Shown here: positions 19,309 to 28,339 of the stretch, piece after piece
How positions within the stretch are numbered: the stretch's first letter is position 1
Layout of the letters: every line of letters begins with the position of its first letter
Source of the DNA: Paracoccus tegillarcae
Lineage (GTDB): Bacteria; Pseudomonadota; Alphaproteobacteria; Rhodobacterales; Rhodobacteraceae
Assembly: GCF_002847305.1 (NCBI RefSeq)
Contig: NZ_CP025408.1
Location: 2,253,001 to 2,317,000 of the forward strand
Length of the DNA: 64,000 bases
Direction of reading: 5' to 3'
Program-made: the position numbers and the translations under genes
Notes under the pieces: generated by a model
The model's database searches: none
What the model saw: only the letters and a program-made list of their open reading frames with translations
What the model was told of the DNA's origin: nothing

Positions 19309-19542
19309 ATGGCTGGCGATAAACAGAACCTTCAGGACGCATTTCTGAATCACGTCCGCAAGGCAAAGGTGCCCGTCACGATCTTCTTGATCAACGGCGT
19401 CAAACTGCAAGGCGTGATCACGTGGTTTGACAACTTCTGCGTGCTGTTGCGTCGCGACGGACAATCGCAGCTGGTTTACAAGCATGCGATCAGCACGATC
19501 ATGCCGGGTCAGCCGATCAGCCTGTATGAAGGCGAAGATTGA
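19309..19542 (+). CDS. hfq: RNA chaperone Hfq
   Basis: A 77-residue Sm-like protein that pairs small RNAs with mRNAs. Both Sm motifs are intact: [20 protein letters not shown] and the C-terminal [11 protein letters not shown]. The short acidic tail (YEGED) is typical of alphaproteobacterial Hfq. The TTG start of hflX directly follows its TGA, so the two genes are coupled. Confidence 0.97.
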   Translation: MAGDKQNLQDAFLNHVRKAKVPVTIFLINGVKLQGVITWFDNFCVLLRRDGQSQLVYKHAISTIMPGQPISLYEGED

Positions 19543-20883
19543 TTGACTGAGCCCACCTCGACCGAGGCTCTGCCCACACGGGCCTACGTGATCCATCCCG
19601 ATATCGGCGACGCGCGCAAACAGCGGCGTCAACCTGAACATGCGCTGGCCGAGGCCGTGGCGCTGGCTCTGGCTTTGCCGGGGATCGAAATCGTGGGCTC
19701 TGAAACGGTGCGCCTGCGCAAGCCCGATCCGGGTAGGTTGTTCGGCAAGGGCAAGCAGGCCGAGATCGACGCGCGGCTGGAAGAGGCCGAAGTTGATCTG
19801 GTGCTGATCGACGGTCCTGTCAGCCCCGTGCAACAGCGCAATCTGGAAAAGGACTGGGGCGTCAAGCTGCTGGACCGGACCAGCCTGATCCTCGAGATAT
19901 TCGCCGACCGCGCCCGCACGCGCGAGGGTGTGCTGCAGGTTGAACTGGCTGCGCTGTCCTATCAGCGCACACGACTGGTCCGCGCCTGGACCCACCTTGA
20001 ACGTCAGCGGGGCGGGTTGGGATTCGTGGGCGGTCCGGGCGAAACCCAGATCGAGGCCGACCGTCGCGCCATCGATGAACAAATGACCCGGCTGCGGCGC
20101 CAGTTGGAGCGTGTGGTCAAAACCCGCAGCTTGCACCGCGCCGCACGGGCCAAGGTGCCTTATCCGATTGTCGCCCTTGTGGGCTATACCAATGCCGGAA
20201 AATCCACGTTGTTCAACCGGCTGACGGGTGCCGAGGTAATGGCAAAGGACATGCTGTTTGCCACGCTGGACCCGACCATGCGCGCTATCCGCCTGCCCGA
20301 TGCACAGGGCGGCGGGCAGGGGCGCAAGATCATCCTGTCCGACACGGTGGGCTTTATCAGCGACCTGCCGCATGAACTGGTCGCCGCCTTCCGCGCCACG
20401 CTGGAAGAAGTGCTGGAGGCCGACCTGATCCTGCATGTGCGCGATATCAGCCATCCCGAAACCGAGGAACAGGCCGCAGATGTGGCCGAGATCCTTGACG
20501 GTCTGGGCGTGGACGAAGACGTCGCGCTGATCGAGGTCTGGAACAAGATCGACGCGCTCTCTGCCGATACCCGCGCCGCCTTGCGCCGTACTGATTCGCG
20601 GACCGAAGGCGTGCAGGCCGTCAGCGCGCTGAGCGGCGAGGGGCTGGACGATCTGGTCGCCGCCGTCGACGCGCATCTGGCCGAGGCGCTGGACGAGCCG
20701 CGCCACGAGGCTGTGGTGATGCTGCCCTTTTCCGATGGCCGCCGCCGCGCCTGGCTGCACGAGGCCGGCGTGGTCCAGAACGAACAGGCGACCGAGGACG
20801 GGCTGCGTTTCGACCTGCGCTGGACCGAACGGCAAAAGGCCGGGTTCGAGGCACTAGAGCCAGAAACAGGCGATCAGCAGTAG
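19543..20883 (+). CDS. hflX: Ribosome-associated GTPase HflX
   Basis: A 446-residue GTPase that splits stalled ribosomes. The N-terminal HflX domain contains GKGKQAEIDARL and the glycine-rich GLGFVGGPGETQIEADRR linker; the G domain has G1 GYTNAGKST, G3 DTVGFISDLP and G4 NKID. Translation begins at TTG 19543, immediately after the hfq stop, since no ATG is better placed. The hfq-hflX order is conserved in Proteobacteria. Confidence 0.95.
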   Translation: MTEPTSTEALPTRAYVIHPDIGDARKQRRQPEHALAEAVALALALPGIEIVGSETVRLRKPDPGRLFGKGKQAEIDARLEEAEVDLVLIDGPVSPVQQRNLEKDWGVKLLDRTSLILEIFADRARTREGVLQVELAALSYQRTRLVRAWTHLERQRGGLGFVGGPGETQIEADRRAIDEQMTRLRRQLERVVKTRSLHRAARAKVPYPIVALVGYTNAGKSTLFNRLTGAEVMAKDMLFATLDPTMRAIRLPDAQGGGQGRKIILSDTVGFISDLPHELVAAFRATLEEVLEADLILHVRDISHPETEEQAADVAEILDGLGVDEDVALIEVWNKIDALSADTRAALRRTDSRTEGVQAVSALSGEGLDDLVAAVDAHLAEALDEPRHEAVVMLPFSDGRRRAWLHEAGVVQNEQATEDGLRFDLRWTERQKAGFEALEPETGDQQ

Positions 20884-20914
20884 CGGCCCGGCAAGGGGCT
20901 GTGCAGAGGTGCCG

Positions 20915-21649
20915 ATGCGGACGGATCAGATCGTCATTCTTCTGGGCAGCGCACCCAATGCCGTGCAGATCCGCGACTGGCAGCGGCCAGCGGGCTGCGT
21001 GATTGTCGCGATCAACAACGCCTGGCGGCTGCGTGACGATTGGGACGTCCATATCGCACCCGATGATTTCCCCGCCGACCGATTGCCACCGCATCCGGGT
21101 GCCGATCAGCGCCGCATAGGCTCTGGCGATTATGTGCCGGCGAATAACGACTATGGCGGGGTCGTCTATGCCGGCGGCACCATGGCCTTTTCGGCAGGCT
21201 ATTGGGTGCTGTCTGCGCTGCGCCCGTCTGCGATGATCATCGTCGGTTGCGATATGATCTATCCGGCGACAGGCCAGACGCATTTCTATGGCACCGGCAC
21301 CCCTGATCCGTTGCGAGTGGACCCCACGCTTCGCAGCCTTGAGGCAAAATCAGCCCGTCTGATGCTGCATGCCGCGCAGCAAGGCTGTGCCTGCCTGCGC
21401 GCGCCAGATGGTAACAGCCGCCTTGTCTGCCCGGCCATCGCTCTGTCCGCCCTTTCGGCGGCGCTTCCTGCGCCCATCAACGTCGACGCACCGGCATTCG
21501 AGGATGCCAAGCGCCGCGAGGCCGAGGCGGGCTATGTCGTCAGGTCGGGCCGCTACTGGACCGAAGCAGCCTCGTTCAAGGCAGAGGTCGTGGATGCCAT
21601 CGATCAGGCCTGGTTGCACGCGCTGCGCGCCAGTGGGGCGGCCCCTTGA
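20915..21649 (+). CDS. Hypothetical protein, Rossmann-like, possible glycosyltransferase relative
   Basis: A 244-residue protein I cannot assign. It opens with IVILLGSAPNAV, a glycine-containing strand-loop-helix, followed by VIVAINNAWRL, and has a second conserved-looking block YAGGTMAFSAGYWVLSAL and MIIVGCDMIYP. This pattern recalls DUF115 or GT42-like proteins, where a short sugar-nucleotide-binding strand is followed by a GSD/GCD block. The start is ATG 20915, five bases after AGAGG; GTG 20909 is possible. Confidence 0.6.
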   Translation: MRTDQIVILLGSAPNAVQIRDWQRPAGCVIVAINNAWRLRDDWDVHIAPDDFPADRLPPHPGADQRRIGSGDYVPANNDYGGVVYAGGTMAFSAGYWVLSALRPSAMIIVGCDMIYPATGQTHFYGTGTPDPLRVDPTLRSLEAKSARLMLHAAQQGCACLRAPDGNSRLVCPAIALSALSAALPAPINVDAPAFEDAKRREAEAGYVVRSGRYWTEAASFKAEVVDAIDQAWLHALRASGAAP

Positions 21650-21793
21650 CGGGACAGGTCCGGCCTCCCATATCGTGCTTCTCGGGTTCAGACCCCGGCC
21701 GCTCACAAGGCGCAAGCCTATGGTGAAGTTCTGAAATCAGACCGCTTTTGGGCAATATGTCCGACGGCGGCAATGTGAGCCCCGCCCCATTTT

Positions 21794-21817
21794 GGCATAT
21801 TTGCTTGAAGGAATGAA
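21794..21817 (+). repeat. Partial copy of a family-wide extragenic element
   Basis: GGCATATTTGCTTGAAGGAA resembles the 3' part of the hairpin element at 34121-34176 (GGGATATTTTCATGAAGAAG). It also supplies the ribosome site of the gene at 21821. Confidence 0.35.
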
Positions 21818-21820
21818 AAC

Positions 21821-22243
21821 ATGGCTATGACCCATGACGTGAATATATTGAAATCGCAGGCAAAAAATCTGCGTTCTGCGCTGGAACGCGCAGGCACCCC
21901 GGTCTCGCATTCGCAGGCGCTGGAACTGGTTGCGCAAAGCCACGGCGCGCGCGACTGGAACACCGCCCATGCCACGGCTGATGCGGTGTCGCTGTGGCAG
22001 TTCGGTGGCCCGGTCAAAGGGCGCTATCTCGGCCAGCCCTTTACCGGCCGCGTTGTTGCCGCCAGTGAACGCGGACGCAATCACCACGCGCTGACGATCA
22101 ACTTCGACAAGGCCGTTGATGTCTCGCGTTCGGAGTTGTTCGAGGCACAGCGCAAACGGATCCATGCGACCGTCAACACCGCAGGGCGCAGCATCAGCCG
22201 CACCTCGGACGGGCAGCCCCATCTGGTGCTGGAAGCCGCCTGA
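21821..22243 (+). CDS. Glyoxalase-superfamily-related small protein
   Basis: A 140-residue cytoplasmic protein. The first 55 residues (LKSQAKNLRSALERAG, SHSQALELVAQSHGARDWNT) match the short helical domain annotated as glyoxalase-related in many Proteobacteria. The remainder is a small beta-rich part of unknown role; no metal-binding glyoxalase residues are visible. Ribosome site GAAGGA lies about nine bases upstream. No linked pathway genes. Confidence 0.65.
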   Translation: MAMTHDVNILKSQAKNLRSALERAGTPVSHSQALELVAQSHGARDWNTAHATADAVSLWQFGGPVKGRYLGQPFTGRVVAASERGRNHHALTINFDKAVDVSRSELFEAQRKRIHATVNTAGRSISRTSDGQPHLVLEAA

Positions 22244-22305
22244 CTGCGCAACCGTAAGGTTCATACATGATCGACAAGGGGGCCAATCGGTCCCCTTGTT
22301 TCGTT

Positions 22306-22908
22306 TCAGCGGGTCAGGCGGGCGATGGTGTGCGCGACCTTGCCTGCAAAACGCTCGGCGCGTTCGGGCGTGACATCCTCGGCGCGGTAGAGGGCCAGCC
22401 AGTGCAGTCTGGCCTTGGGCGCGCAGGGTGCCATGATTGCCCACCGCAGCACCCGCCTCAGCGGGCGGCGAAGCACCAGCCAGTCAACCCACCGGGGCGA
22501 GCCAAGGGTCGTCACCGCAACGACATGGCGCAGCCGCGCCAGACGCGGAACCAGCTTGCCCCTGTCGGCGCTGTGATCAAAGGCGATGCCGGGCCGCCAG
22601 ACCCGGTCGAACCAACCCTTCAACAGCGCGGGAAAGCCGAACCACCAGGTCGGAAACACGAGGATCAGCAATTCGGCCTGCCGCAATTGCGTGGCCATCT
22701 CGCGTATGATCGGGTCCGAAATATCAGCGTCCGCGGCATAATAACCGCTGCGTTCACCGGCATTCAGGCGCGGGTCGAAACCCAGGGCGACAAGATCAAC
22801 GATATCGACCTGATGCCCGGCGTCGCGGGCCGCCGTCAGCGCCCGGTCGGCAAGATGACGGCTGAGGCTGCGCTGCACCGGGTGGCAGATCACCAACAAC
22901 GCCTGCAT
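22306..22908 (-). CDS. Flavodoxin-fold NAD(P)H-dependent oxidoreductase
   Basis: A 200-residue flavoprotein of the NAD(P)H:quinone oxidoreductase/MdaB-KefF type. Key features are ALLVICHPVQRSLSRHLA (phosphate-binding start), ILVFPTWWFGFPALLKGWFD (the FMN-contacting FPxWWxxxP pattern) and TTLGSP. The natural electron acceptor cannot be read from sequence. ATG 22908 shares a base with the stop of the DUF3445 gene, so the two form an operon. Confidence 0.82.
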   Translation of the reverse strand: MQALLVICHPVQRSLSRHLADRALTAARDAGHQVDIVDLVALGFDPRLNAGERSGYYAADADISDPIIREMATQLRQAELLILVFPTWWFGFPALLKGWFDRVWRPGIAFDHSADRGKLVPRLARLRHVVAVTTLGSPRWVDWLVLRRPLRRVLRWAIMAPCAPKARLHWLALYRAEDVTPERAERFAGKVAHTIARLTR

Positions 22909-23705
22909 CACATCGACCTGCGGATCGGGAATTCGGCCAGAGCTGCTGCCTGCTCGGCGCTCAAGGCACCGGGCTGCACGATGCTGGTATGGATCGAAAA
23001 CACGACCGCCTGGGTCCGGGGCAGGCGGAACAGGCATTGGCGTTCGACCCGGATCAGCGGCGTGTCGCCGGGCAGGGCGGCTTTTTCGGCCTCGGATAAG
23101 GGATTGTGCAGGGGGGCATCGGTCCAATGCGCCGTACCTCGCATCATGCCGGAACCGGGCCGAACACCGTCCAGCAGGCGCTGAACCCGGCGGGCGATAT
23201 TCTCGTCATACTGGGCGACGGGGGCATGGATGCGAACCATGGGCTGCATGAATTTCTGATCCAGCCGCCACCCCGCCGGAAAGCACAGCGCCGCTGCGGT
23301 CAGGATATGTTGATCTGATCCGTCGGGACGCTGCATCAGACACATATCCTCGGCCAACAGCCGGCCGATGGTTGCCATCGGCGCATCGTGGTCCACCGTC
23401 ACCGACACGCCATCGGGGCGCTGCACCCTCGTGCGCTTCGCCGCAACGCGATGCCCAAGCGCGGGCAGCAGCGGCAGAATTGTGTCCAACAGCTCTTGCG
23501 CGGCGGGGCGGGCGGCAGGCGACAGGGCCAGCACCGCATCGGGCTGCCCCGCGACCAACCCATCACGCAGGGCCATCTGACCCGCATAGGCACCATCGAC
23601 CAGCAGCCAGTCATCCAGCGCCACCGGAACCGTGCCGGGCAACCGCCGGGTTGCGGGATCGGCCCAGGGGGCAAAGGCAAGGCTGGGTTGCAACACGTCG
23701 CTCAT
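22908..23705 (-). CDS. DUF3445 heme-dependent oxidative N-demethylase-like protein
   Basis: A 265-residue member of DUF3445, the family of the heme-dependent oxidative N-demethylase alpha subunit. The diagnostic central region is present: CFPAGWRLDQKFMQPMVRIH, then PVAQYDENIARRVQRLL, and the C-terminal VERQCLFRLPRTQAVVFSIH. A flavin oxidoreductase follows directly, a plausible electron donor. The usual additional subunits of the characterised enzyme are not adjacent, so the substrate is open. Confidence 0.78.
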   Translation of the reverse strand: MSDVLQPSLAFAPWADPATRRLPGTVPVALDDWLLVDGAYAGQMALRDGLVAGQPDAVLALSPAARPAAQELLDTILPLLPALGHRVAAKRTRVQRPDGVSVTVDHDAPMATIGRLLAEDMCLMQRPDGSDQHILTAAALCFPAGWRLDQKFMQPMVRIHAPVAQYDENIARRVQRLLDGVRPGSGMMRGTAHWTDAPLHNPLSEAEKAALPGDTPLIRVERQCLFRLPRTQAVVFSIHTSIVQPGALSAEQAAALAEFPIRRSM

Positions 23706-23773
23706 CCCCGATCTGTCGCCCTTCGGCTGTCAGCTTGCAAGGGGCCGCGCCACCGTTGCCTGCGACACCGCGT

Positions 23774-23787
23774 GGGATATTTGCTTG
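23774..23787 (+). repeat. Fragment of the extragenic element
   Basis: GGGATATTTGCTTG, preceded by CCGCGT, matches the core of the element at 34121-34176. Short enough to be chance. Confidence 0.3.
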
Positions 23788-23946
23788 CCGATCTTGGGGC
23801 GGGCGCTTGCAGGCGAGGCTGTGCGTTCATATAGAAGGCGGCATGAGTTTTGAGGCGTTCGGCATACGAATTACAAGCCCGGCGGTGTGAGGTTTCGCGC
23901 CGCCGGGATGACGTCTGCCGAAACGACTGACCCAAAGGACCGCCCG

Positions 23947-26900
23947 ATGAGCGCCGAGACCCCCGACTATCGCGATACCGTTTTTCTGCCCAGGACCGAT
24001 TTCCCCATGCGCGCCGGATTGCCCGCGCGTGAACCCGAATGGCTGGATCGGTGGGCGCGCATCGGCCTCTATGACCGGCTGCGCGAACAGGCCGACGGGC
24101 GCACGCCCTTCATCCTGCATGACGGCCCGCCCTATGCGAACGGCCATCTGCATATCGGCCACGCGCTGAACAAGACGCTGAAGGATATGGTCGTGCGCTC
24201 CCAGCAGATGATGGGCCGCGATGCGCGCTATGTGCCGGGCTGGGATTGCCACGGTCTGCCGATCGAATGGAAGATCGAGGAAAAATACCGCAAGGACGGC
24301 CGCGACAAGGACGCCGTCGATGTGGTCGAGTTCCGTCAGGAATGCCGCCGTTTCGCCGATGAATGGATCGACATCCAGCGTTCCGAATTCAAGCGCCTTG
24401 GCATCACCGGCAAATGGGATGACCCCTATCTGACGATGAACTACCACGCCGAGGCGGTGATCGCGGCCGAGTTCATGAAGCTGCTGATGAACGGCAGCCT
24501 GTATCAGGGATCCAAACCCGTGATGTGGTCGCCCGTGGAAAAAACCGCGCTGGCCGAGGCCGAGGTCGAATATCACGACCATACCAGCCATACGGTGTGG
24601 GTGCGGTTTAAGACTATAGGTGTCAAGCCGAAAGCCCAGTGGATTGGCACGTCCGATGAAGAAGTTCAGCGGTTCAAAGATGATTATAATGACCAACTGC
24701 AGGCGATGGCTGATCTTATCGGGACAGAAGCAAAAGCCTCTGTAGTGATTTGGACAACGACTCCATGGACTATTCCTCAGAACCGTGCGGTCGCATTTAA
24801 TCCTGATATTTCTTATGGCTTGTTTGAGGTTGGTGAGGTCGCAGAAAACTCCAATGCCGTGCGCGGCGAAACGCTGCTGCTGGCTGACTCGCTCGCCGAG
24901 AACGTGATGCAAGCTGCCAAGGTCGAAAATTACACGCGCCTGCGCGACATTCCGGCAGATCAATTGAAGATGCTGACGCTTGATCATCCTTTGAAGGGCG
25001 TTGAAGGGGGGCAAAATGCCGAGGGCAAGGATGAGTGGGGAGACAGAATTCCCATGCTGCCCGGCGATCACGTCACCGACGACGCCGGCACGGGCTTTGT
25101 CCATACCGCGCCGAGCCATGGCGATGACGATTATCAGCTTGGCCTGAAACACGGCCTGCCCATGACCTATAACGTCGAGCCGGATGGTAGCTATCGCAAG
25201 GATCTGCCGATCTTTGGCGGTGAGGCCATCGTGCAGCCCGACGGCAAGGACGGTCCGGCCAATGTCAGCGTGATCAAGAACCTTGCCTGGGCGCGCGCGC
25301 TGCTGGCCAAGGGCAAGATCAAGCACAGCTATCCGCATAGCTGGCGGTCCAAGGCTCCGCTGATCTATCGCAATACCGCGCAATGGTTTGCGGCCATCGA
25401 CAAGCCGTTGGAAGACGGCATGGGCGACTATGGCGACACGATCCGCGACCGGGCGCTGACCAGCATCGACAAGCTGGTGCATTGGACGCCGCAATCGGGG
25501 CGTAACCGGATCCACTCGATGGTCGAGAACCGGCCCGATTGGGTGCTGTCGCGCCAGCGCGCATGGGGCGTGCCGCTGACCTGTTTTATCCGCAAGGGTG
25601 CCAAGCCAGATGCCGATGATTTCCTGCTGCGCGACGCGCGGGTGAATGACCGGATCGTCGCCGCTTTCGAGGCAGACGGTGCGGATGCGTGGTACAAGCC
25701 CGGCTTCAAGGAAACCGTTCTGGACGGCGTGGCAAACCCTGACGATTACGATCAGATCATGGATGTGCTGGACGTGTGGTTTGACAGCGGAAGCACCCAT
25801 GCTTTCGTGATCCGCGACCGCGCTGATGGCGCGCCGGACGGGATTGCTGATCTGTATCTGGAAGGCACCGACCAGCATCGCGGCTGGTTCCATTCCTCGC
25901 TGTTGCAGGCATCGGCCACCAAAGGCCGCGCGCCCTATCGCGGCGTGCTGACGCATGGGTTCACGCTGGATGAAAAGGGCATGAAAATGTCCAAGTCGCT
26001 TGGCAATACCATCGTGCCCGCCGAGGTGATCGAACAATACGGTGCCGATATCCTGCGGCTTTGGGTGGCGCAGACGGATTACACCGCCGATCAGCGGATC
26101 GGGCCGGAAATCCTGAAAGGCACCGCCGACAGCTATCGCCGTTTGCGCAATACCTTGCGCTTCATGCTCGGCAATCTGGACGGGTTCAGCGATGCGGAAA
26201 AGGTCGCACCCGAGGACATGCCTGAATTGGAGCAATGGGTGCTGCACCGTCTGGCGCAACTGGATCACCGGGTGCGTCAGGGCTATGACGCCTATGACTT
26301 CCAGGGCGTGTTCCAGACGCTGTTCCAGTTCTGCACCGTTGATCTGTCAGCGTTCTATTTCGATATCCGCAAGGATGCGCTGTATTGCGATGCGGCCGAC
26401 AGCATCCGCCGGCGTTCTGCCCGGACCGTCTCGGATATCCTGTTCCATCGCCTTGTGACCTGGCTGGCCCCGATCCTGCCCTTCACGATGGAGGATGTCT
26501 GGCTGTCGCGGTTCCCGTCGGATGATGACAGCGTACATCTGCACGATTTCCCGCTGACGCCTGCCGATTGGCTGAATGAACCGCTGGCGGCGAAATGGGA
26601 TGCGGTGCGCCGCGCACGTCGTGTGGTGACGGCGGCGCTGGAGGTCAAGCGGGCCGACAAGACCATTGGTGCCAGCCTCGAGGCCGCGCCAATCGTGCAT
26701 GTCGAGGATGGTGATACGCTGGCGGCGCTGAAATCGGTGAACTTCGCCGATATGTGCATCGTCTCGGATATCTCGCTGACCGCCGATCCCGCCCCGAACG
26801 AGGCGTTTCGGATGACCGAGGCACCGGGCATCGGTGTGGTCTTTGAACTGGCCGAGGGCGAGAAATGTCAGCGCTGCTGGAAGATCCTGCCCGATGTGGG

Positions 26901-26958
26901 CACGCACAGCCATCCCGGCGTCTGTGCGCGCTGTGACGAGGTGCTGAGCGGGGCGTAA
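23947..26958 (+). CDS. ileS: Isoleucyl-tRNA synthetase
   Basis: A 1003-residue class I synthetase charging tRNA-Ile. It has the HIGH motif HLHIGHALNKT (about residue 69), the CP1 editing domain with WTTTPWTIPQNRAV, the KMSKS loop MKMSKSLGN and a C-terminal zinc ribbon CQRCW...CARCD. ATG 23947 has AAAGGA at good spacing; earlier ATGs lack this. Within the editing domain, 24601-25060 (residues 219-372) is about 48-50% GC with AT-rich codons, against about 63% around it, while the frame stays open and the motifs stay intact. Confidence 0.96.
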   Translation: MSAETPDYRDTVFLPRTDFPMRAGLPAREPEWLDRWARIGLYDRLREQADGRTPFILHDGPPYANGHLHIGHALNKTLKDMVVRSQQMMGRDARYVPGWDCHGLPIEWKIEEKYRKDGRDKDAVDVVEFRQECRRFADEWIDIQRSEFKRLGITGKWDDPYLTMNYHAEAVIAAEFMKLLMNGSLYQGSKPVMWSPVEKTALAEAEVEYHDHTSHTVWVRFKTIGVKPKAQWIGTSDEEVQRFKDDYNDQLQAMADLIGTEAKASVVIWTTTPWTIPQNRAVAFNPDISYGLFEVGEVAENSNAVRGETLLLADSLAENVMQAAKVENYTRLRDIPADQLKMLTLDHPLKGVEGGQNAEGKDEWGDRIPMLPGDHVTDDAGTGFVHTAPSHGDDDYQLGLKHGLPMTYNVEPDGSYRKDLPIFGGEAIVQPDGKDGPANVSVIKNLAWARALLAKGKIKHSYPHSWRSKAPLIYRNTAQWFAAIDKPLEDGMGDYGDTIRDRALTSIDKLVHWTPQSGRNRIHSMVENRPDWVLSRQRAWGVPLTCFIRKGAKPDADDFLLRDARVNDRIVAAFEADGADAWYKPGFKETVLDGVANPDDYDQIMDVLDVWFDSGSTHAFVIRDRADGAPDGIADLYLEGTDQHRGWFHSSLLQASATKGRAPYRGVLTHGFTLDEKGMKMSKSLGNTIVPAEVIEQYGADILRLWVAQTDYTADQRIGPEILKGTADSYRRLRNTLRFMLGNLDGFSDAEKVAPEDMPELEQWVLHRLAQLDHRVRQGYDAYDFQGVFQTLFQFCTVDLSAFYFDIRKDALYCDAADSIRRRSARTVSDILFHRLVTWLAPILPFTMEDVWLSRFPSDDDSVHLHDFPLTPADWLNEPLAAKWDAVRRARRVVTAALEVKRADKTIGASLEAAPIVHVEDGDTLAALKSVNFADMCIVSDISLTADPAPNEAFRMTEAPGIGVVFELAEGEKCQRCWKILPDVGTHSHPGVCARCDEVLSGA

Positions 26959-26976
26959 CAGCCCCGCAAGGTCCCG

Positions 26977-27987
26977 TCAGGTCAGCCACCAGCCCTTGTC
27001 TTTCAGCAATTGCCGGATCGGGCGTTCCTGGCGCGATGGGGCTTGGCCGTCGAAAAGCGGTCGGATCTTTTCGCGCCCCTTGCCCTGATAGATCAGCTTG
27101 CGCGCGGGCTGCCAGTCGCGCAGGACGCGCTTGATCCGGTTGGGGGCGGTCACGGCCTCTGTGACCTCGATCGCGCGGTCGGATTCGCGCGCATAGAGCA
27201 GAGGCAGATTGCGGTAATGGCAAGTGGTTTCACCGTCCAATCCATCCAGCTCCGGACCCGGTCGGGTGCCGCCAAAGGAATGGATGACCAAGGGCAAGAC
27301 AGCCTGATCCAGCCACGGGTCCAGCACCTGATTGGCCAGTTCATCCTGAGGCGCGTCCCGAACGGCCAGCGCCCATTCCAGAAAGCGGCGCCGAAATTCC
27401 ACCGGATCGGCGCCGAAAAACCAGCCGGCATTGAAATAGAGATAGCGTTCCCAATGCTCGTCAGGCTGCGTCAGATCCAGTGTGTTTTCATAGTCCAGCC
27501 CAAAGCGATCATACATCGACCGCCAGATGCCCGCATAACCGGGCCCGTAGATCGGGGGCTGCGGCCAAGTTCCCTCGCGGCGCATCGAGGCGGATGGACG
27601 GCTGAAATCCAGCGGCAAATCCGCCAGTTCATCAAGAATCACGGTGTCTGTGTCGAAAAAGATGAACGGCTCGTTTTCGGGCAGGGCCGAAAGCGCCTCG
27701 ATCTTGTTGCCATAAGGGTAAGACGCGCCGAAATGCTGCGCGGTAAAGGGTGTGGTCTCGGCGCCCATCTCTGTCAGCAGGGTGCGGTGGTCCGCGTCAA
27801 GCCGGGTCGAACGGCCAGCCCAGGCTGCCTGGGGCTGTGGCTCTGCCACGATCAGGCGGCCCTGAAAGCCGGGCGATTGCGCGCGCAGGCTGGCAGCAAA
27901 GATCAGCGCCTGATGAGCAAGCCGCCCATCCTGCGCAACAATCAGAATGTTGAAAGCCTGAGCTGTTTTTCGGGGCGCTTGCATCAT
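26977..27987 (-). CDS. GT-A-type glycosyltransferase-like protein
   Basis: A 336-residue protein convergent with ileS. FIFFDTDTVILDELAD near residue 108 carries a DxD motif as in GT-A glycosyltransferases, which bind a nucleotide sugar and a metal through it. YGNKIEAL and RYLYFNAGWFFG fit the same fold. No membrane helix or signal peptide is visible. The acceptor is unknown and there is no polysaccharide cluster around it. Start may be ATG 27987 or ATG 27984. Confidence 0.65.
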   Translation of the reverse strand: MMQAPRKTAQAFNILIVAQDGRLAHQALIFAASLRAQSPGFQGRLIVAEPQPQAAWAGRSTRLDADHRTLLTEMGAETTPFTAQHFGASYPYGNKIEALSALPENEPFIFFDTDTVILDELADLPLDFSRPSASMRREGTWPQPPIYGPGYAGIWRSMYDRFGLDYENTLDLTQPDEHWERYLYFNAGWFFGADPVEFRRRFLEWALAVRDAPQDELANQVLDPWLDQAVLPLVIHSFGGTRPGPELDGLDGETTCHYRNLPLLYARESDRAIEVTEAVTAPNRIKRVLRDWQPARKLIYQGKGREKIRPLFDGQAPSRQERPIRQLLKDKGWWLT

Positions 27988-28134
27988 AGTTGGCCCTTCG
28001 CGTCTTTGTGGCCCGGTAACAGGCGGCGATGCCGATCAGGGCGCAACGGCACCGGTTCGGCGACAGCGATAGGCCAGCAAGCCTTTGCCGTCAACGCGGA
28101 TGGCCCAAGCGGGGCAAGGCAATCTGGGGTGAAA

Positions 28135-28218
28135 TGGTGGGCGACCCTGGAATCGAACCAGGCGTGGGTCTCCCCGGCGGAGTTACAGTCCGCTGCCGCA
28201 CCTTGCAGCACGTCGCCC
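28135..28218 (-). tRNA. tRNA-Tyr (GTA)
   Basis: Read on the minus strand, the acceptor arms GGGCGAC and GTCGCCC pair perfectly, followed by A and an encoded CCA. The anticodon stem GCGGA/TCCGC holds a CTGTAAC loop with anticodon GTA, the T arm is CCTGG-TTCGATT-CCAGG, and the long variable arm is the class II form expected for bacterial tRNA-Tyr. Length 84 bases with CCA. Confidence 0.96.
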
Positions 28219-28339
28219 GCCGAACGCCTCGGCGTGTGGGGTGATTAGCGGGCGTTCCAAGGGGCGTCAAGCGGATATCCGGGGCTTGCGCATAGTAAGG
28301 CTTGTGCGCCATGAGGGGGAGGCAAGCAGGGGAAAACCG

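Noticed and set aside
23827..26268. Long minus-strand frame opposite ileS
   Set aside because: Antisense to a certain gene; typical of high-GC codon bias.
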